Shown: positions 1 to 8,373 of the stretch, one piece after another
Layout: each line of letters opens with the position of its first letter
Numbering within the stretch: position 1 is the stretch's first letter
DNA from: FEN-1219 sp963713355
GTDB lineage: Bacteria; Pseudomonadota; Gammaproteobacteria; Steroidobacterales; Rariloculaceae
Length of the DNA: 64,000 bases
Direction: 5' to 3'
Assembly (NCBI GenBank): GCA_963713355.1
Contig: CAVQLK010000006.1
Span: forward strand, 1,054,001-1,118,000
Translations under genes and position numbers: made by a program
The notes under the pieces: model-generated
The model's database searches: none
What the model saw: only the letters and a program-made list of their open reading frames with translations
Told to the model about the DNA's origin: nothing

Positions 1-2
1 CC

Positions 3-293
3 GCCGCGACTCCGGCCCAGGCTCCCACGCGTAATCCCATCGCTCGGTCCCTGGCACTGGCCGTGCTCGGTGTCGCGCTCGCGGGCGCGGCGGTCATGCG
101 CATCGTCGCCTTCGCGGTGTTGCTTGGCCTATTCCTCGTCCGCTACCTCATTTCGCTCGTGCACGCGTGGTGGTGGTTGGCGCGTATCCGGCGGCGCGCC
201 GCGTTCGTCGACCAATCACCGCCGGTGCCTCCGAAGGCCAACCACATCGAAGGCGAGCTCGAGGTCGTAGAGGCTACTGCGGATGTCGCGTAG
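3..293 (+). CDS. Membrane protein, C-terminal part (gene cut by window edge)
   Basis: An open frame enters from the left edge and stops at a TAG at 291-293, so only the last 96 residues or so are visible. They begin with a Pro/Ala-rich stretch, then a run of hydrophobic residues (about 20-45 of the visible part) and a second hydrophobic run ending in a Trp-rich patch, followed by a short charged tail. This looks like the end of an inner-membrane protein with two helices. An internal GTG at 63 could start a 76-residue protein, but the frame is open upstream of it. Family not recognised. Confidence 0.45.
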   Translation, partial: AATPAQAPTRNPIARSLALAVLGVALAGAAVMRIVAFAVLLGLFLVRYLISLVHAWWWLARIRRRAAFVDQSPPVPPKANHIEGELEVVEATADVA

Positions 294-320
294 CGCGGCT
301 CGGGTGGTTCGGCGTAGCGC

Positions 321-962
321 ATGATTGCGGCGACGCTGCCGAACCCCAACGATCGTCGCAGGCGACGCCGTCTCAGACTGATTCCCATCATCGGCTACAC
401 CGTAGTCGCGCTCGCGCTCGCGTATTTCCTCGCGGAACGCATGCCCACGACGGTGATCTTCGTGCGCCATGCGGATACCGACGCCGCGATGGCGGGCCCC
501 GACGACGACCCGCCGCTCAACGCTCGCGGCCGCCAACGCGCCGAGCTGCTCGCCGACCACTTGCAGAACCTCGATGTCGTCGCAGGCCCGAACGCCATTT
601 ATGCGAGCGACAAGCGCCGCACGCAGGAAACGGCAGCGCCGCTCGCGCAGCGGCTCAATATTCCCGTTCAAATCGCGAACCACCTCGACACCGAGGGCTT
701 CATGGACCGCGTGCGGCGCGAACATGGCGGCGATATCGTGCTGATCGTTTCGCATTCGAACACGATCGCGCCGCTGATCGACGAGCTGCACGGCAGCAAG
801 AATGTGCCCGCGTTCGCGCCCGACGAGTACGACGAGATCTACATCGTCACGATCCCGCGGCCGCTTGGAAAAGTGAAGACGCTCCGGTACCACTATCCGG
901 AGCCGCCCAATACCGAAGTCTCGAAGGCAATCGAGCCGACGAACTTCGGCGGCGGCGAGTAG
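321..962 (+). CDS. Histidine phosphatase superfamily protein, membrane-anchored
   Basis: 213 residues. A basic N-terminus (six Arg in a row) is followed by one hydrophobic helix at about 20-38, so the enzyme is probably tethered to the membrane. The catalytic signature VRHAD (His50, an RHA variant of the usual RHG) follows at once, with the YASDKRRTQETA block near 95 and the second-half catalytic His in IVSHSNT near 149. These are the hallmarks of the phosphoglycerate-mutase/SixA-like phosphatase clan. Substrate unknown. It converges on the trmH gene four bases downstream. Family call is firm; specific role is not. Confidence 0.85.
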   Translation: MIAATLPNPNDRRRRRRLRLIPIIGYTVVALALAYFLAERMPTTVIFVRHADTDAAMAGPDDDPPLNARGRQRAELLADHLQNLDVVAGPNAIYASDKRRTQETAAPLAQRLNIPVQIANHLDTEGFMDRVRREHGGDIVLIVSHSNTIAPLIDELHGSKNVPAFAPDEYDEIYIVTIPRPLGKVKTLRYHYPEPPNTEVSKAIEPTNFGGGE

Positions 963-966
963 CAAG

Positions 967-1653
967 TCACTCGCTGACGGTCGACACCGACACGTCTATT
1001 AACGGATTCGACGCCAACGTCCCGTCGGCCTTGAGCGGCGGGTAAGGGCGACCGAGCTGCCGGCAGCGTTCCGCGATGTCGGGATACGACCATTCGAACA
1101 GCGTGCGCTCGCGCTCCTCGGCCGTGAGCCGCGATTGTGCGTAGAATCCCGCCGCGAGCCGTTGCCGCTCGGCCTCGAGCAGGATGACGCCGACCGCGAC
1201 CGAGACGTTCAGCGACGTGCCGAGCCCATGCATCGGAATCGCGATGTGGTCGTCGGCCGCTGCTATGGCCGCGTCGCTCAAGCCGACGAGCTCCGCTCCC
1301 ACCATGATCGCAACCTTTTTCGTGTAATCCACTTCGCGATAGTCGCGCGTCTTGTCGCCGCCATGCGCCGCCACGAGCCGCCAACCCTCGGCGCGCATCG
1401 CCGTGAGCGCGGCGCGCGTCGAGCGATGAAGGGTAATCCCTACCCAGTGCTTCGTGCCGCCCGCGATCATGTGATAGCGGCGCAGCGTGTCGCCTTCCGA
1501 CATCGCATGCAGCCGCTGGATGCCGACGGCGTCGGCGGTTCGGATGATCGCCGAAAAATTGTGCGACTTGTTCACGGAGTCCATGAACACCGTGAGGTCC
1601 GGTTGGCGGCGGTCGAGGGCGTGCTGGAGCTTCGCGAATCGCTCGGGTGTCAT
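967..1653 (-). CDS. trmH: tRNA (guanosine(18)-2'-O)-methyltransferase TrmH
   Basis: 228 residues, the normal TrmH length. It shows the three SPOUT motifs in order: motif 1 with the catalytic Arg (DSVNKSHNFSAIIRTADA, residues 26-43), motif 2 (VGAELVGLS, around 125-135) and motif 3 (IPMHGLGTSLNVSVAVGVILLE, cofactor trefoil knot, around 145-165). TrmH methylates the ribose of G18 in the D-loop of tRNAs. The start is the ATG at 1651-1653; the frame continues upstream but without recognisable similarity. It converges on the histidine phosphatase gene. Confidence 0.93.
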   Translation of the reverse strand: MTPERFAKLQHALDRRQPDLTVFMDSVNKSHNFSAIIRTADAVGIQRLHAMSEGDTLRRYHMIAGGTKHWVGITLHRSTRAALTAMRAEGWRLVAAHGGDKTRDYREVDYTKKVAIMVGAELVGLSDAAIAAADDHIAIPMHGLGTSLNVSVAVGVILLEAERQRLAAGFYAQSRLTAEERERTLFEWSYPDIAERCRQLGRPYPPLKADGTLASNPLIDVSVSTVSE

Positions 1654-1743
1654 CGGCCGACTCTCCCTGCCAGCACGTGAGGCAGGTATCGTAGCAGGCC
1701 ACGTGCGGACCTAGAATGGAGCGACTTCGCAGTCGAGCACGTT

Positions 1744-2154
1744 ATGTTTCAAAGGGAGATCGAAGTCGCGACGAAAGGCCGCGGGACGTACGAGCTGACG
1801 TCGCGCGTTGCCGACGCCGTGCGCTCTTCGAGCGTGACGACGGGGCTTTGCCACGTGTTCACGACGCACACGAGCGCGTCGCTGATGATCTGCGAGAACG
1901 CCGATCCCGACGTGCGCCGCGATCTCGAGACGTTCATGGCCGATCTCGCGCCCGACGGCGATCCGCGCTTCGTGCACACGGCCGAAGGACCCGACGACAT
2001 GCCGGCGCACGTTCGCAGCGTGCTCACGACGTCGGATCTGACGATTCCGATCAAAGACGGCGAGCTCGCGCTCGGCACCTGGCAGGGCGTTTACTTATGG
2101 GAGCACCGTCGGCTTGGGTCGCGGCGGCGCGTGCTCGTAACGATCCAGAGCTAA
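1744..2154 (+). CDS. yjbQ: YjbQ family protein (UPF0047, secondary thiamine-phosphate synthase type)
   Basis: 136 residues, full length for the family. The conserved core HTSASLMICENADPDVRRD (residues about 39-57) and the C-terminal GTWQGVYLWEHR block are both present. E. coli YjbQ has weak thiamine-phosphate synthase activity in vitro, but its real role is unsettled. The gene stands alone, divergent from trmH and convergent with the hydroxyacid dehydrogenase; a perfect-looking hairpin at 2171-2211 separates it from the latter. Confidence 0.9.
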   Translation: MFQREIEVATKGRGTYELTSRVADAVRSSSVTTGLCHVFTTHTSASLMICENADPDVRRDLETFMADLAPDGDPRFVHTAEGPDDMPAHVRSVLTTSDLTIPIKDGELALGTWQGVYLWEHRRLGSRRRVLVTIQS

Positions 2155-2170
2155 GAGAGGATAGCTAAGA

Positions 2171-2211
2171 GGGGACACATCCATTTTCTGTAAGAAAATG
2201 GATCTGTCCCC
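2171..2211. repeat. REP-like inverted repeat between convergent genes
   Basis: Two 19-base arms (2171-2189 and 2193-2211) pair with one mismatch around a 3-base loop. Each arm runs from GGGGACA at the outer end to CATTTTCT at the loop. The outer GGGGACA/TGTCCCC with an ATTTTC core is the pattern seen around REP-associated tyrosine transposases in many Proteobacteria (family knowledge). It lies exactly between the stops of yjbQ and the leftward dehydrogenase gene, so it could also end transcription from both sides. No transposase is nearby and no second copy was seen. Confidence 0.7.
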
Positions 2212-2213
2212 GG

Positions 2214-3452
2214 CTAAAGCGGCTGCAGCGAGCTGCGCGAGATGTCGGCGATCTTCGCCGCGCCCATCTGCGTCATGACGATGCGCAGCTCGCGCGTGAG
2301 GATGTCGAGCACGCGCTCGACTCCTTGCTGGCCGAACGAGCCCAAGCCCCAGATGTACGGACGGCCAATGCCGACGGCCGCGGCGCCGAGCGCGAGCGCC
2401 TTGAAGATGTCCGTGCCGCGGCGGAAGCCGCCGTCGACGAACACGGGGATGCGTCCGCCGACGGCCTCGAGAACCTCGGGCAGGCAGTCGAGCGCGCCGC
2501 GCAGCGTCTCGTCGGCGCGGCCGCCGTGATTGCTGACGACGATGCCGTCGACGCCGTGCTCGAGGCACAGCAGTGCGTCCTCGCGCGTCTGAATGCCTTT
2601 CAACAGCACCTTCATCTTCGTCGCGCCCTTGAGGCGCTCGACGTAGCTCCAGCTCAAGCCGCCGAGCCCCATGCGCATTTTCGACATGTCGATGTCGTCG
2701 AACATGCGCCGCATCTTGAACGCATCGGCCGGCATGCCGGCATGGCACGCCTGGCATGCGGCGTCCGTGGCGCGATCGAAACGCTCGAGCGCTTCGAGAT
2801 TGCGCGTCGGAATGTCGACGGTCCACGCGACTGCCGTGCAGCCGGCGCTCTCGGCGCGCTCGAGCATGCGCTGCGTCGACGGCCAATCCGACGTCGTGTA
2901 GAGCTGAAACCAGCCGGGCCCGCCGCGCGCCGCCGCGACATCCTCGACGGACAGGCTCGTGACCGTCGACAGGATCTGCAGCGCATTCTTGGCTCTAGCA
3001 GCGCGCGCGACGGCGACTTCGCCTTCGGCGTGGAACATCAGCTGCGCGCCGACGGGGCAGAGCATGATCGGCGAGCTCAAGCGCTGGCCGAACACCTCGA
3101 CGGAAAGATCTACGGTGCCGACGTCGACGAGCCGCCGCGGCCGCAAGCCGATTTTCTGGAACGCGGCGCGGTTCGCCGCGATCGTGCCGTGGTCGTCGGA
3201 GCCCTGGGCGATGTACGCGTAGTGGCCGGCGTTCAGGCCCTTGCGGATCGCCGTCTCGAAGTCCCAAACGTTGACGGCTTCCTCGGCGCTCGCGATCACG
3301 CCGTCGAAGTCGAGCGCGCCGGAGAGCACGGCGTCGTCCTGAGCGCGCGCGGCCGTGGCAGCCAGCGTGCCGCCGAGGCCATAGAGCAGGGGACTCTCGG
3401 CCAAGAAACGCAGAAATTGGCGGCGCGATGCGGCGCGAACGTCGGTCGGCAT
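2214..3452 (-). CDS. Tat-exported FMN-dependent alpha-hydroxy acid dehydrogenase with internal CxxCH
   Basis: 412 residues from the ATG at 3450-3452 (GGGGGA upstream); the frame continues 118 codons further without similarity. A twin-arginine signal (SRRQFLRFL) ends near AARAQ at about 36. The rest is the FMN TIM-barrel of lactate/glycolate oxidases: Lys285 in LLKG, catalytic His309 and Arg312 in SNHGGR, and the phosphate-binding DGGFRRGTD and GIGRPY loops. Unusually, residues 233-237 read CQACH, a c-type haem attachment motif, within the variable loop before the barrel's second half. A periplasmic flavocytochrome is therefore possible. Substrate is not predictable beyond an L-2-hydroxy acid. 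Confidence 0.85.
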   Translation of the reverse strand: MPTDVRAASRRQFLRFLAESPLLYGLGGTLAATAARAQDDAVLSGALDFDGVIASAEEAVNVWDFETAIRKGLNAGHYAYIAQGSDDHGTIAANRAAFQKIGLRPRRLVDVGTVDLSVEVFGQRLSSPIMLCPVGAQLMFHAEGEVAVARAARAKNALQILSTVTSLSVEDVAAARGGPGWFQLYTTSDWPSTQRMLERAESAGCTAVAWTVDIPTRNLEALERFDRATDAACQACHAGMPADAFKMRRMFDDIDMSKMRMGLGGLSWSYVERLKGATKMKVLLKGIQTREDALLCLEHGVDGIVVSNHGGRADETLRGALDCLPEVLEAVGGRIPVFVDGGFRRGTDIFKALALGAAAVGIGRPYIWGLGSFGQQGVERVLDILTRELRIVMTQMGAAKIADISRSSLQPL

Positions 3453-3582
3453 GTGGGTCCCCCGGAAGCCTCGGCGCCACCATAGCACCGCTTTTGCGGG
3501 CCGCCCAAGGCAGCCGGTGCGCGCCGCAAGTTGGGACGCAGCGCCGCACGGCGGGTAGAATCGCCGTTTCGGGAGCCTGCCA

Positions 3583-3936
3583 ATGAAACGTCTGATCGGA
3601 ATCGTCCTCGGTGTCTGCTTGGCGGTCGCGGCGCACGCGCACACGAAGCTTGCGGCCTCGACGCCTGCAGCCGATGCGTCGGTCGCGGCGCCGAGCGTCA
3701 TCGAGCTGACGTTCGCCGGCGACGTGCGGTTGACGTCGTTGGCGCTGACGGATTCCACGGGAGCCGCGAAGCACCTCGACGCCGTGCCGACGGACGTCGC
3801 GAGCAAGTTTTCACTGGCCGTGCACGAGCCGCTTGCGCCGGGGACCTACAAGGTCGTCTGGCGCGCCGTCGGCGGCGACACGCACGTCATCACGGGCGAG
3901 TTCGGCTTCACGGTGACTGCCGCACCGGCACGCTGA
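3583..3936 (+). CDS. copC: CopC domain copper-binding protein
   Basis: 117 residues. A Sec signal peptide ends at AHA, leaving His20 as the new N-terminus (HTKLAASTPAAD), which is the Cu(II) ligand in CopC/YobA proteins. The single beta-sandwich carries the usual WRAVGGDTHVITGEFGFTV ending with its DxH copper-site motif. It is followed 10 bases later by a CopD-type membrane protein, the classic CopC-CopD pair that binds copper in the periplasm and moves it across the inner membrane. No copper regulator is visible nearby. Confidence 0.88.
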   Translation: MKRLIGIVLGVCLAVAAHAHTKLAASTPAADASVAAPSVIELTFAGDVRLTSLALTDSTGAAKHLDAVPTDVASKFSLAVHEPLAPGTYKVVWRAVGGDTHVITGEFGFTVTAAPAR

Positions 3937-3946
3937 ACGCCGGCTC

Positions 3947-4858
3947 GTGTTCTTCGTCACCGACGCGCTCGTCATAGGCCTTCGAGCGATCGGGTTCGTC
4001 GCGCTGTTCCAAGCCGCAGGCGCCGTGCTGTTTCTCGCGCTATACGAGCAGCACGTGGCGCGCGCGCCGGCCGATCAATTGCGCCTCGTTGCGCGCGTCG
4101 CGGCGCTCGTTGCGCTCGTCGCCGCGGTGCTGCACTACGTGCTGACGCCGGCGCGCATGGCCGGCGACTTCGGCAGCACGTTCGATCCTGCGCTCGAGTC
4201 GTTACTGCTGCGCTCGAATTCCGGCACGGCGCACATCGTGCGCGTCGTCGGCCTCGCGATCCTGCTGTTGAGCCTCGACCGCGCGAACAAGTTGAACACG
4301 TGGGTTGCTTGCGCCGGCGCAGCGCTCGCGTTGTTGTCGTTCGTGCTGATGGGCCACACGGTGATCCACGAGCAGCGCTTCCTCCTGGCTCCGATGCTGC
4401 TCATTCACGTCGTGGTCGCCGCCGTGTGGCTCGGTGCGCTGGCCGGCCTCTACCTCGCGGCGCGCGCGGAAGGAACGGCAAGCGCAGCGCTCGTCGCGCG
4501 CTTCTCGGCGCATGCGAGCACGGCGGTGCCTTCGATCTTCGTCTGCGGGTTCATCATGAGCGTGCTCTTCATCCGCAGTCTCGACGAGCTCACGACGCCG
4601 TATGGCGCGATGGTGCTCGGCAAGTCACTCGGCTTCGCGGCGCTGATGGCGCTCGCGGCGCAGAACAAATGGCGGTTCGGGCCGCGATTGCTCGCCGGCG
4701 ACCACAGCGCCGTTCCGGCACTGCAGCGCACGATCGCATGGGAGTGGGGGCTGATCGCCGTCGTGCTCGCGGCGACGGCCGTCATGACGTCGCTGTACGC
4801 GCCCGAGCACCTCGAAGGCTCATTCGCGCCGGAGCACGAGGTCGCGCCCACGCACTGA
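3947..4858 (+). CDS. copD: CopD family copper transport membrane protein
   Basis: 303 residues from a GTG at 3947, 10 bases after copC. About eight hydrophobic segments span the protein, and the C-terminal half matches the CopD domain (helices with HTVIHEQRFLLAPMLLIHVV near 130-150). In the known pair CopD imports copper received from CopC. The two genes form a short operon ended by the tRNA gene. No frameshift or truncation is seen; the protein is the usual length. Confidence 0.85.
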   Translation: MFFVTDALVIGLRAIGFVALFQAAGAVLFLALYEQHVARAPADQLRLVARVAALVALVAAVLHYVLTPARMAGDFGSTFDPALESLLLRSNSGTAHIVRVVGLAILLLSLDRANKLNTWVACAGAALALLSFVLMGHTVIHEQRFLLAPMLLIHVVVAAVWLGALAGLYLAARAEGTASAALVARFSAHASTAVPSIFVCGFIMSVLFIRSLDELTTPYGAMVLGKSLGFAALMALAAQNKWRFGPRLLAGDHSAVPALQRTIAWEWGLIAVVLAATAVMTSLYAPEHLEGSFAPEHEVAPTH

Positions 4859-4877
4859 CGAGCCCCGCACGGCCGGC

Positions 4878-4907
4878 TTGCGGTCGCCGCTCCGCCTGGC
4901 CGATAAT
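4878..4907 (+). promoter_or_regulatory. Sigma-70 promoter for tRNA-Ala
   Basis: TTGCGG at 4878-4883 and GATAAT at 4902-4907 are separated by 18 bases and lie 13 bases before the tRNA 5' end. They fit a vegetative promoter with one or two mismatches per box. Confidence 0.55.
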
Positions 4908-4920
4908 TCGCGCCTCGCGT

Positions 4921-4996
<76 letters not shown>

Positions 4997-5177
4997 AATT
5001 CTCGTCGTTCATCAATAACGTAGCAGTCGCTCACGACCGTCGCGTTTTGCGAAGAGGCGGTTGTCGTGTATCGACCCGTTGCTGCCGCTCGCCAACGGCC
5101 TTTTACGGCAACGAAAGCCCCGAAGCCGAGCGCCGCCAACGCGGCGGCGCGTCACTTCAACAATGCGGAAAGGTATG

Positions 5178-5528
5178 TCACCGCAAGATCTTCTCGAGCG
5201 TTTTCCCCTTTGCGAGCTCATCGACCAGCTTGTCGAGATATCGTGCCTTCTGGACTAGTGGATCCTGAATTTCCTCCACGCGAACACCGCATATCGTGCC
5301 TTTAATCAGCGAACTATTGGGATGAATAGCCGGGGCCTCAGCGAAAAAGGTCTCGAAATCGCTTTCTTTTCTAATCTGCTGCTCTAACCCTGCCCTGCTA
5401 TAGCCAGTCAACCAGCAGATGACTTGGTCAACTTCTTCTCTCGTGCGATTCTTGCGTTCCGCTTTCTCAACATAAAGCGGATATACCTTCGAGAACTTGA
5501 TTCTGGGAATGCGGTAATCGTTCTTCAT
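5178..5528 (-). CDS. DUF2200 domain protein
   Basis: 116 residues from the ATG at 5526-5528, preceded by a strong GGAGGA site; an earlier in-frame start at 5558 lacks one. The sequence (KNDYRIPRIKFSKVYPLYV opening, ICWLTGY near 40) is the DUF2200 family, small cytoplasmic proteins of unknown function. Base composition differs from the neighbours: the 120 bases at 5281-5400 contain 59 G or C, against about 65% in typical lines. With the tRNA gene 180 bases upstream this suggests recent acquisition, though no attachment site or integrase is visible. Confidence 0.85.
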   Translation of the reverse strand: MKNDYRIPRIKFSKVYPLYVEKAERKNRTREEVDQVICWLTGYSRAGLEQQIRKESDFETFFAEAPAIHPNSSLIKGTICGVRVEEIQDPLVQKARYLDKLVDELAKGKTLEKILR

Positions 5529-5931
5529 CACTCCTCCAGGTCGACCCAAATCGGCCATTGCGGAAACGGCGCAACCTCATGAACCGTCGATGCCCCAGGC
5601 CGACGTAGACGGCGTTGCACCTCAATCCGTTCGCCGTAAAGCTTACGCCGGCGACGAGCTGATCGCCGCCAGGCGGCGACTGCCGATGACACCGATGGAG
5701 CCCGTCGGTCATCGGTCCGGACGGTCGGAGCGGGCACACTTAGCCTACGCCCAGACCAGTGCCTTCTGCGATGGCGGCCAATCACTGACCGGCCGCTCCT
5801 GGCCGAACCGTCGCGGTGCGCTCTCTTCGGGCCAGCGTGTCGTCAACGGACGGATAGCGCTCGAAAAGTGTCCGTAGTTCGCTCAGGACAGCTGTCGTAA
5901 GATCCGCTGCGGGTTCCCGGCGGATGGACGC
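5529..5931. other. Intergenic stretch without a supported gene
   Basis: About 400 bases between the DUF2200 gene and the DUF6152 gene. Open frames of 85-95 codons occur on both strands (for example 5590-5877 plus) but are Arg-rich, lack ribosome sites and resemble no family I know. It should hold the promoters of the divergent neighbours. No clear promoter, hairpin or repeat was recognised. Confidence 0.5.
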
Positions 5932-6984
5932 ATGCGGATGCGCAGATTCGAATGGCTTGCCGTTCTCGGCGCGTTCGTGGGGAGCGCCGCGCTGGCCCAC
6001 CACAGCCCGTCGGCCTATGACATGACGGGCGACCTGGTCACCGTGGAAGGCACGCTCACGCAGGTCGAGTGGGCGAACCCGCATATCTATTTGACCCTCG
6101 AGACCTCTGGCCCGAACGGACAGCGCGTTCTCCAGCAAGTGGAGGCGGTCTCGATTTCGCTGGCGCAGGCGACCGGTCTCACCCGAGAAGTGCTGAGGCT
6201 CGGCTCGACCGTCGTCATCAACGCGTTCCCGAATCGGCGAGGCAACGGAACCGTGCTCGGCATGGATGTCACGACGAGCGACGGCAATCTCTATCCGCTG
6301 CGCGGCGGCCGCAGCAGTCGTCCACCGACCGCGACGGTGCCCGCGACGGGACTCGCGGGCAACTGGGCGCCGAAGCCTAGTGGGTCGCCGCTGATGAACA
6401 CCGTGCACGGCTGGCCTCTCAGCGATAAAGCACGCGCGGCGGTCGCGGAGCTAACCAGCGGGAGATCCCGGCAAACCGTGGGATGCACCCCGATACCGCT
6501 GCCGATGGTTGCGATGCTGGCGATGCTGCGGACCATCGACGTGCGCGACGACCGCGTCGTGATGAAGATCGACTCCGACGGCAACGATGCAAGACGCACT
6601 ATCTATCTCAATCTTGCCGAGCATCCCGCGAACGTCGAGCCGTCACTGTTCGGGCACTCGATCGGCCGATGGGACGCCGACACGCTCGTGATCGATACCG
6701 TCGCGTTCACGCCGCACGGAATCGGTATCGGCTTTGGCGTCCCGTCGGGCACCGGTAAGCACCTGATCGAGCGGCTGACGTTGACCGACGATCGGTTGCA
6801 GCTGCGCTACGAGCTCACGGTCGAGGATCCCGAGTACCTCACGAGCGCCGGCGACTTACACGGCGATATGGGATCACAGGCCGGATCTCACGCCCGGTTC
6901 CGCGTGCGATCCGAAGAATTCGGAGCGGTTTCGCGAGGAGTAGGTCGCGAGTTTGCGCGAAGATCCGCACAGCGAAGCGAGTGA
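5932..6984 (+). CDS. DUF6152 secreted protein fused to a GDTLVVET-type domain; frameshifted 3' end
   Basis: 350 residues as read. A signal peptide (to about residue 22) precedes the DUF6152 opening AHHSPSAYDM, with its GTLTQVEWANPHIYL core near 45. The second half is the secreted domain found in five other proteins here, with the WDADTLVIDTVAF motif. Near 6843-6857 the frame shifts: the frame as read ends in low-similarity residues, while the next frame gives the expected ending WDHRPDLTPGSACDP then RFREE and a TAG at 6941-6943. The intact gene would therefore end at 6943. Function unknown; the protein is periplasmic or secreted. Confidence 0.75.
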   Translation: MRMRRFEWLAVLGAFVGSAALAHHSPSAYDMTGDLVTVEGTLTQVEWANPHIYLTLETSGPNGQRVLQQVEAVSISLAQATGLTREVLRLGSTVVINAFPNRRGNGTVLGMDVTTSDGNLYPLRGGRSSRPPTATVPATGLAGNWAPKPSGSPLMNTVHGWPLSDKARAAVAELTSGRSRQTVGCTPIPLPMVAMLAMLRTIDVRDDRVVMKIDSDGNDARRTIYLNLAEHPANVEPSLFGHSIGRWDADTLVIDTVAFTPHGIGIGFGVPSGTGKHLIERLTLTDDRLQLRYELTVEDPEYLTSAGDLHGDMGSQAGSHARFRVRSEEFGAVSRGVGREFARRSAQRSE

Positions 6985-7039
6985 GGACCGCAAGAAACGT
7001 CAAGACGGTGGCAATCGTACCGTGGCACGCTGACACCGT

Positions 7040-7945
7040 ATGACGTCCAAAGGCCCGCTGAAAGCGCCAGAGTCCCTCGATAAGATCGCGCCGCTATTGA
7101 TTGGTGTTCAGACGCATCCCGAACGCGACGTCTCGCTCGAATCGTTGGCGCGTGAGTGGGGCTATTCGGCGTCGCACTTTCATCGGCTATTCACGGAGAC
7201 CGTCGGCGAAACGCCGAAGGCGCACGTCGAGCGCGTGCGGCTCGAGCGCGCGGCGCTGCGGGTCGCCGTCGAAAGCGGTTCGTTCCTCGAGATCGCGCTC
7301 GCGGTCGGCTTTCGCAGTCACGAGACGTTCACGCGCGCGTTCAAGCGCCGCTTCGGCATGACGCCGATAGCCTATCGGCGACTCGCACGGTGCGCGCAGA
7401 AGGAACGGATGGAACGTATGCGGACATTCCGCGGCGACGGCTGCGCGCTGTCGGAGACCACGTTCCTCACGCTAAAGCCCATGACGGTGCTTGCGTTGCG
7501 CCATATCGGCCCCTACTACGACTACTCGAACCTTCCGCCATTCTCCGCCGCGGACGCGTTTTGGACGCGCATTGCAGCCTACGCCGAGCGGCGCGGCCTC
7601 GCGTATCGGCGCCTGCCGATCACGATTCCCTACGACGATCCGACGATGACGCCGCCGCACCTTCAGCACCGCGATGCGTGCCTACCGCTCGTGCGCGCGG
7701 GCAACGGCGAAGGCGACGTGCAACGGCTCGATCTTGCGGGCGGCCTTTACGGGGCCATCGAGCATCGCGGGCCCTATGAAACGCTCGATCAAGCGTATCG
7801 CACGGTGGCTGACGGAATTCGCCGCTCGGGTCGCTTCTCGTTTCGCGCCGGACCTCCGCTCCAGATCTTCCGCGAATGGAGCACGCGCGGCGATCCGGCC
7901 GAGAACCTGACCGAAGTTTACTTTCCAGTGCAGAGGAACTCATGA
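7040..7945 (+). CDS. AraC family regulator with GyrI-like ligand domain
   Basis: 301 residues. Two helix-turn-helix units of the AraC type lie near residues 35-60 and 85-110 (VSLESLAREWGYSASHFHR and IALAVGFRSHETFTRAFKR). Residues from about 150 form the GyrI-like effector domain (TLKPMTVLALRHIGPYYDY opening, YFPV ending). This is the Rob/SoxS-like layout of one-component regulators that respond to small, often cationic or drug-like, molecules. Its stop overlaps the start of the next gene (ATGA at 7942-7945), so it leads a translationally coupled operon with a membrane protein, a DUF1801 protein and a GFA-family protein. Confidence 0.9.
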   Translation: MTSKGPLKAPESLDKIAPLLIGVQTHPERDVSLESLAREWGYSASHFHRLFTETVGETPKAHVERVRLERAALRVAVESGSFLEIALAVGFRSHETFTRAFKRRFGMTPIAYRRLARCAQKERMERMRTFRGDGCALSETTFLTLKPMTVLALRHIGPYYDYSNLPPFSAADAFWTRIAAYAERRGLAYRRLPITIPYDDPTMTPPHLQHRDACLPLVRAGNGEGDVQRLDLAGGLYGAIEHRGPYETLDQAYRTVADGIRRSGRFSFRAGPPLQIFREWSTRGDPAENLTEVYFPVQRNS

Positions 7946-8373
7946 CGACTCACGACTCCGACCGCAAAGCGCCCTGGCATCTATGGACGGTGGGCATCTT
8001 GACGCTGCTGTGGAACGGTTCCGGCGCCTTCACGATCATGATGGCGCAGGCCGGCAAACTCGCCAACCTAAGCGCTGACGAGGCCGCCTACTACGCGGCA
8101 CAACCGACGTGGTTAATAATCCTGGTCGACGTAGCGGTGACTGCACCGGTGCTCGCCGGCATCGCACTTCTGTTGCGGAGCCGCTTCGCAGTGATTTTGT
8201 TCGCCATTGGCCTGGCAACCGTGATCGTCGCGGACCTCTACGACCTCGCCGCCGGCACCTCGCGGGCGTTGGTCAATACGACGGCCATGATCGTCACCTC
8301 GGTGATCCTGGTGATCGCAATCTTGCAGTTCTGGTACTCGCGTGCGATGCGCTCGCGCGGAGTGCTGCGGTGA
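7942..8373 (+). CDS. Small four-helix membrane protein
   Basis: 143 residues from the ATG at 7942, which overlaps the preceding stop by four bases. Four hydrophobic segments are visible (about 17-37, 55-78, 84-104 and 112-133), joined by short loops. I recognise it as a type often annotated only as an integral membrane protein and encoded beside GyrI-like genes. Function unknown. Its own stop overlaps the GTG of the next gene (GTGA at 8370-8373), again indicating translational coupling. Confidence 0.75.
   Translation: MTTHDSDRKAPWHLWTVGILTLLWNGSGAFTIMMAQAGKLANLSADEAAYYAAQPTWLIILVDVAVTAPVLAGIALLLRSRFAVILFAIGLATVIVADLYDLAAGTSRALVNTTAMIVTSVILVIAILQFWYSRAMRSRGVLR

Noticed and set aside
5590..5877. 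Small plus-strand gene between the DUF2200 and DUF6152 genes
   Set aside because: No ribosome site, Arg-rich composition, no similarity and overlapping frames on the other strand of equal quality.
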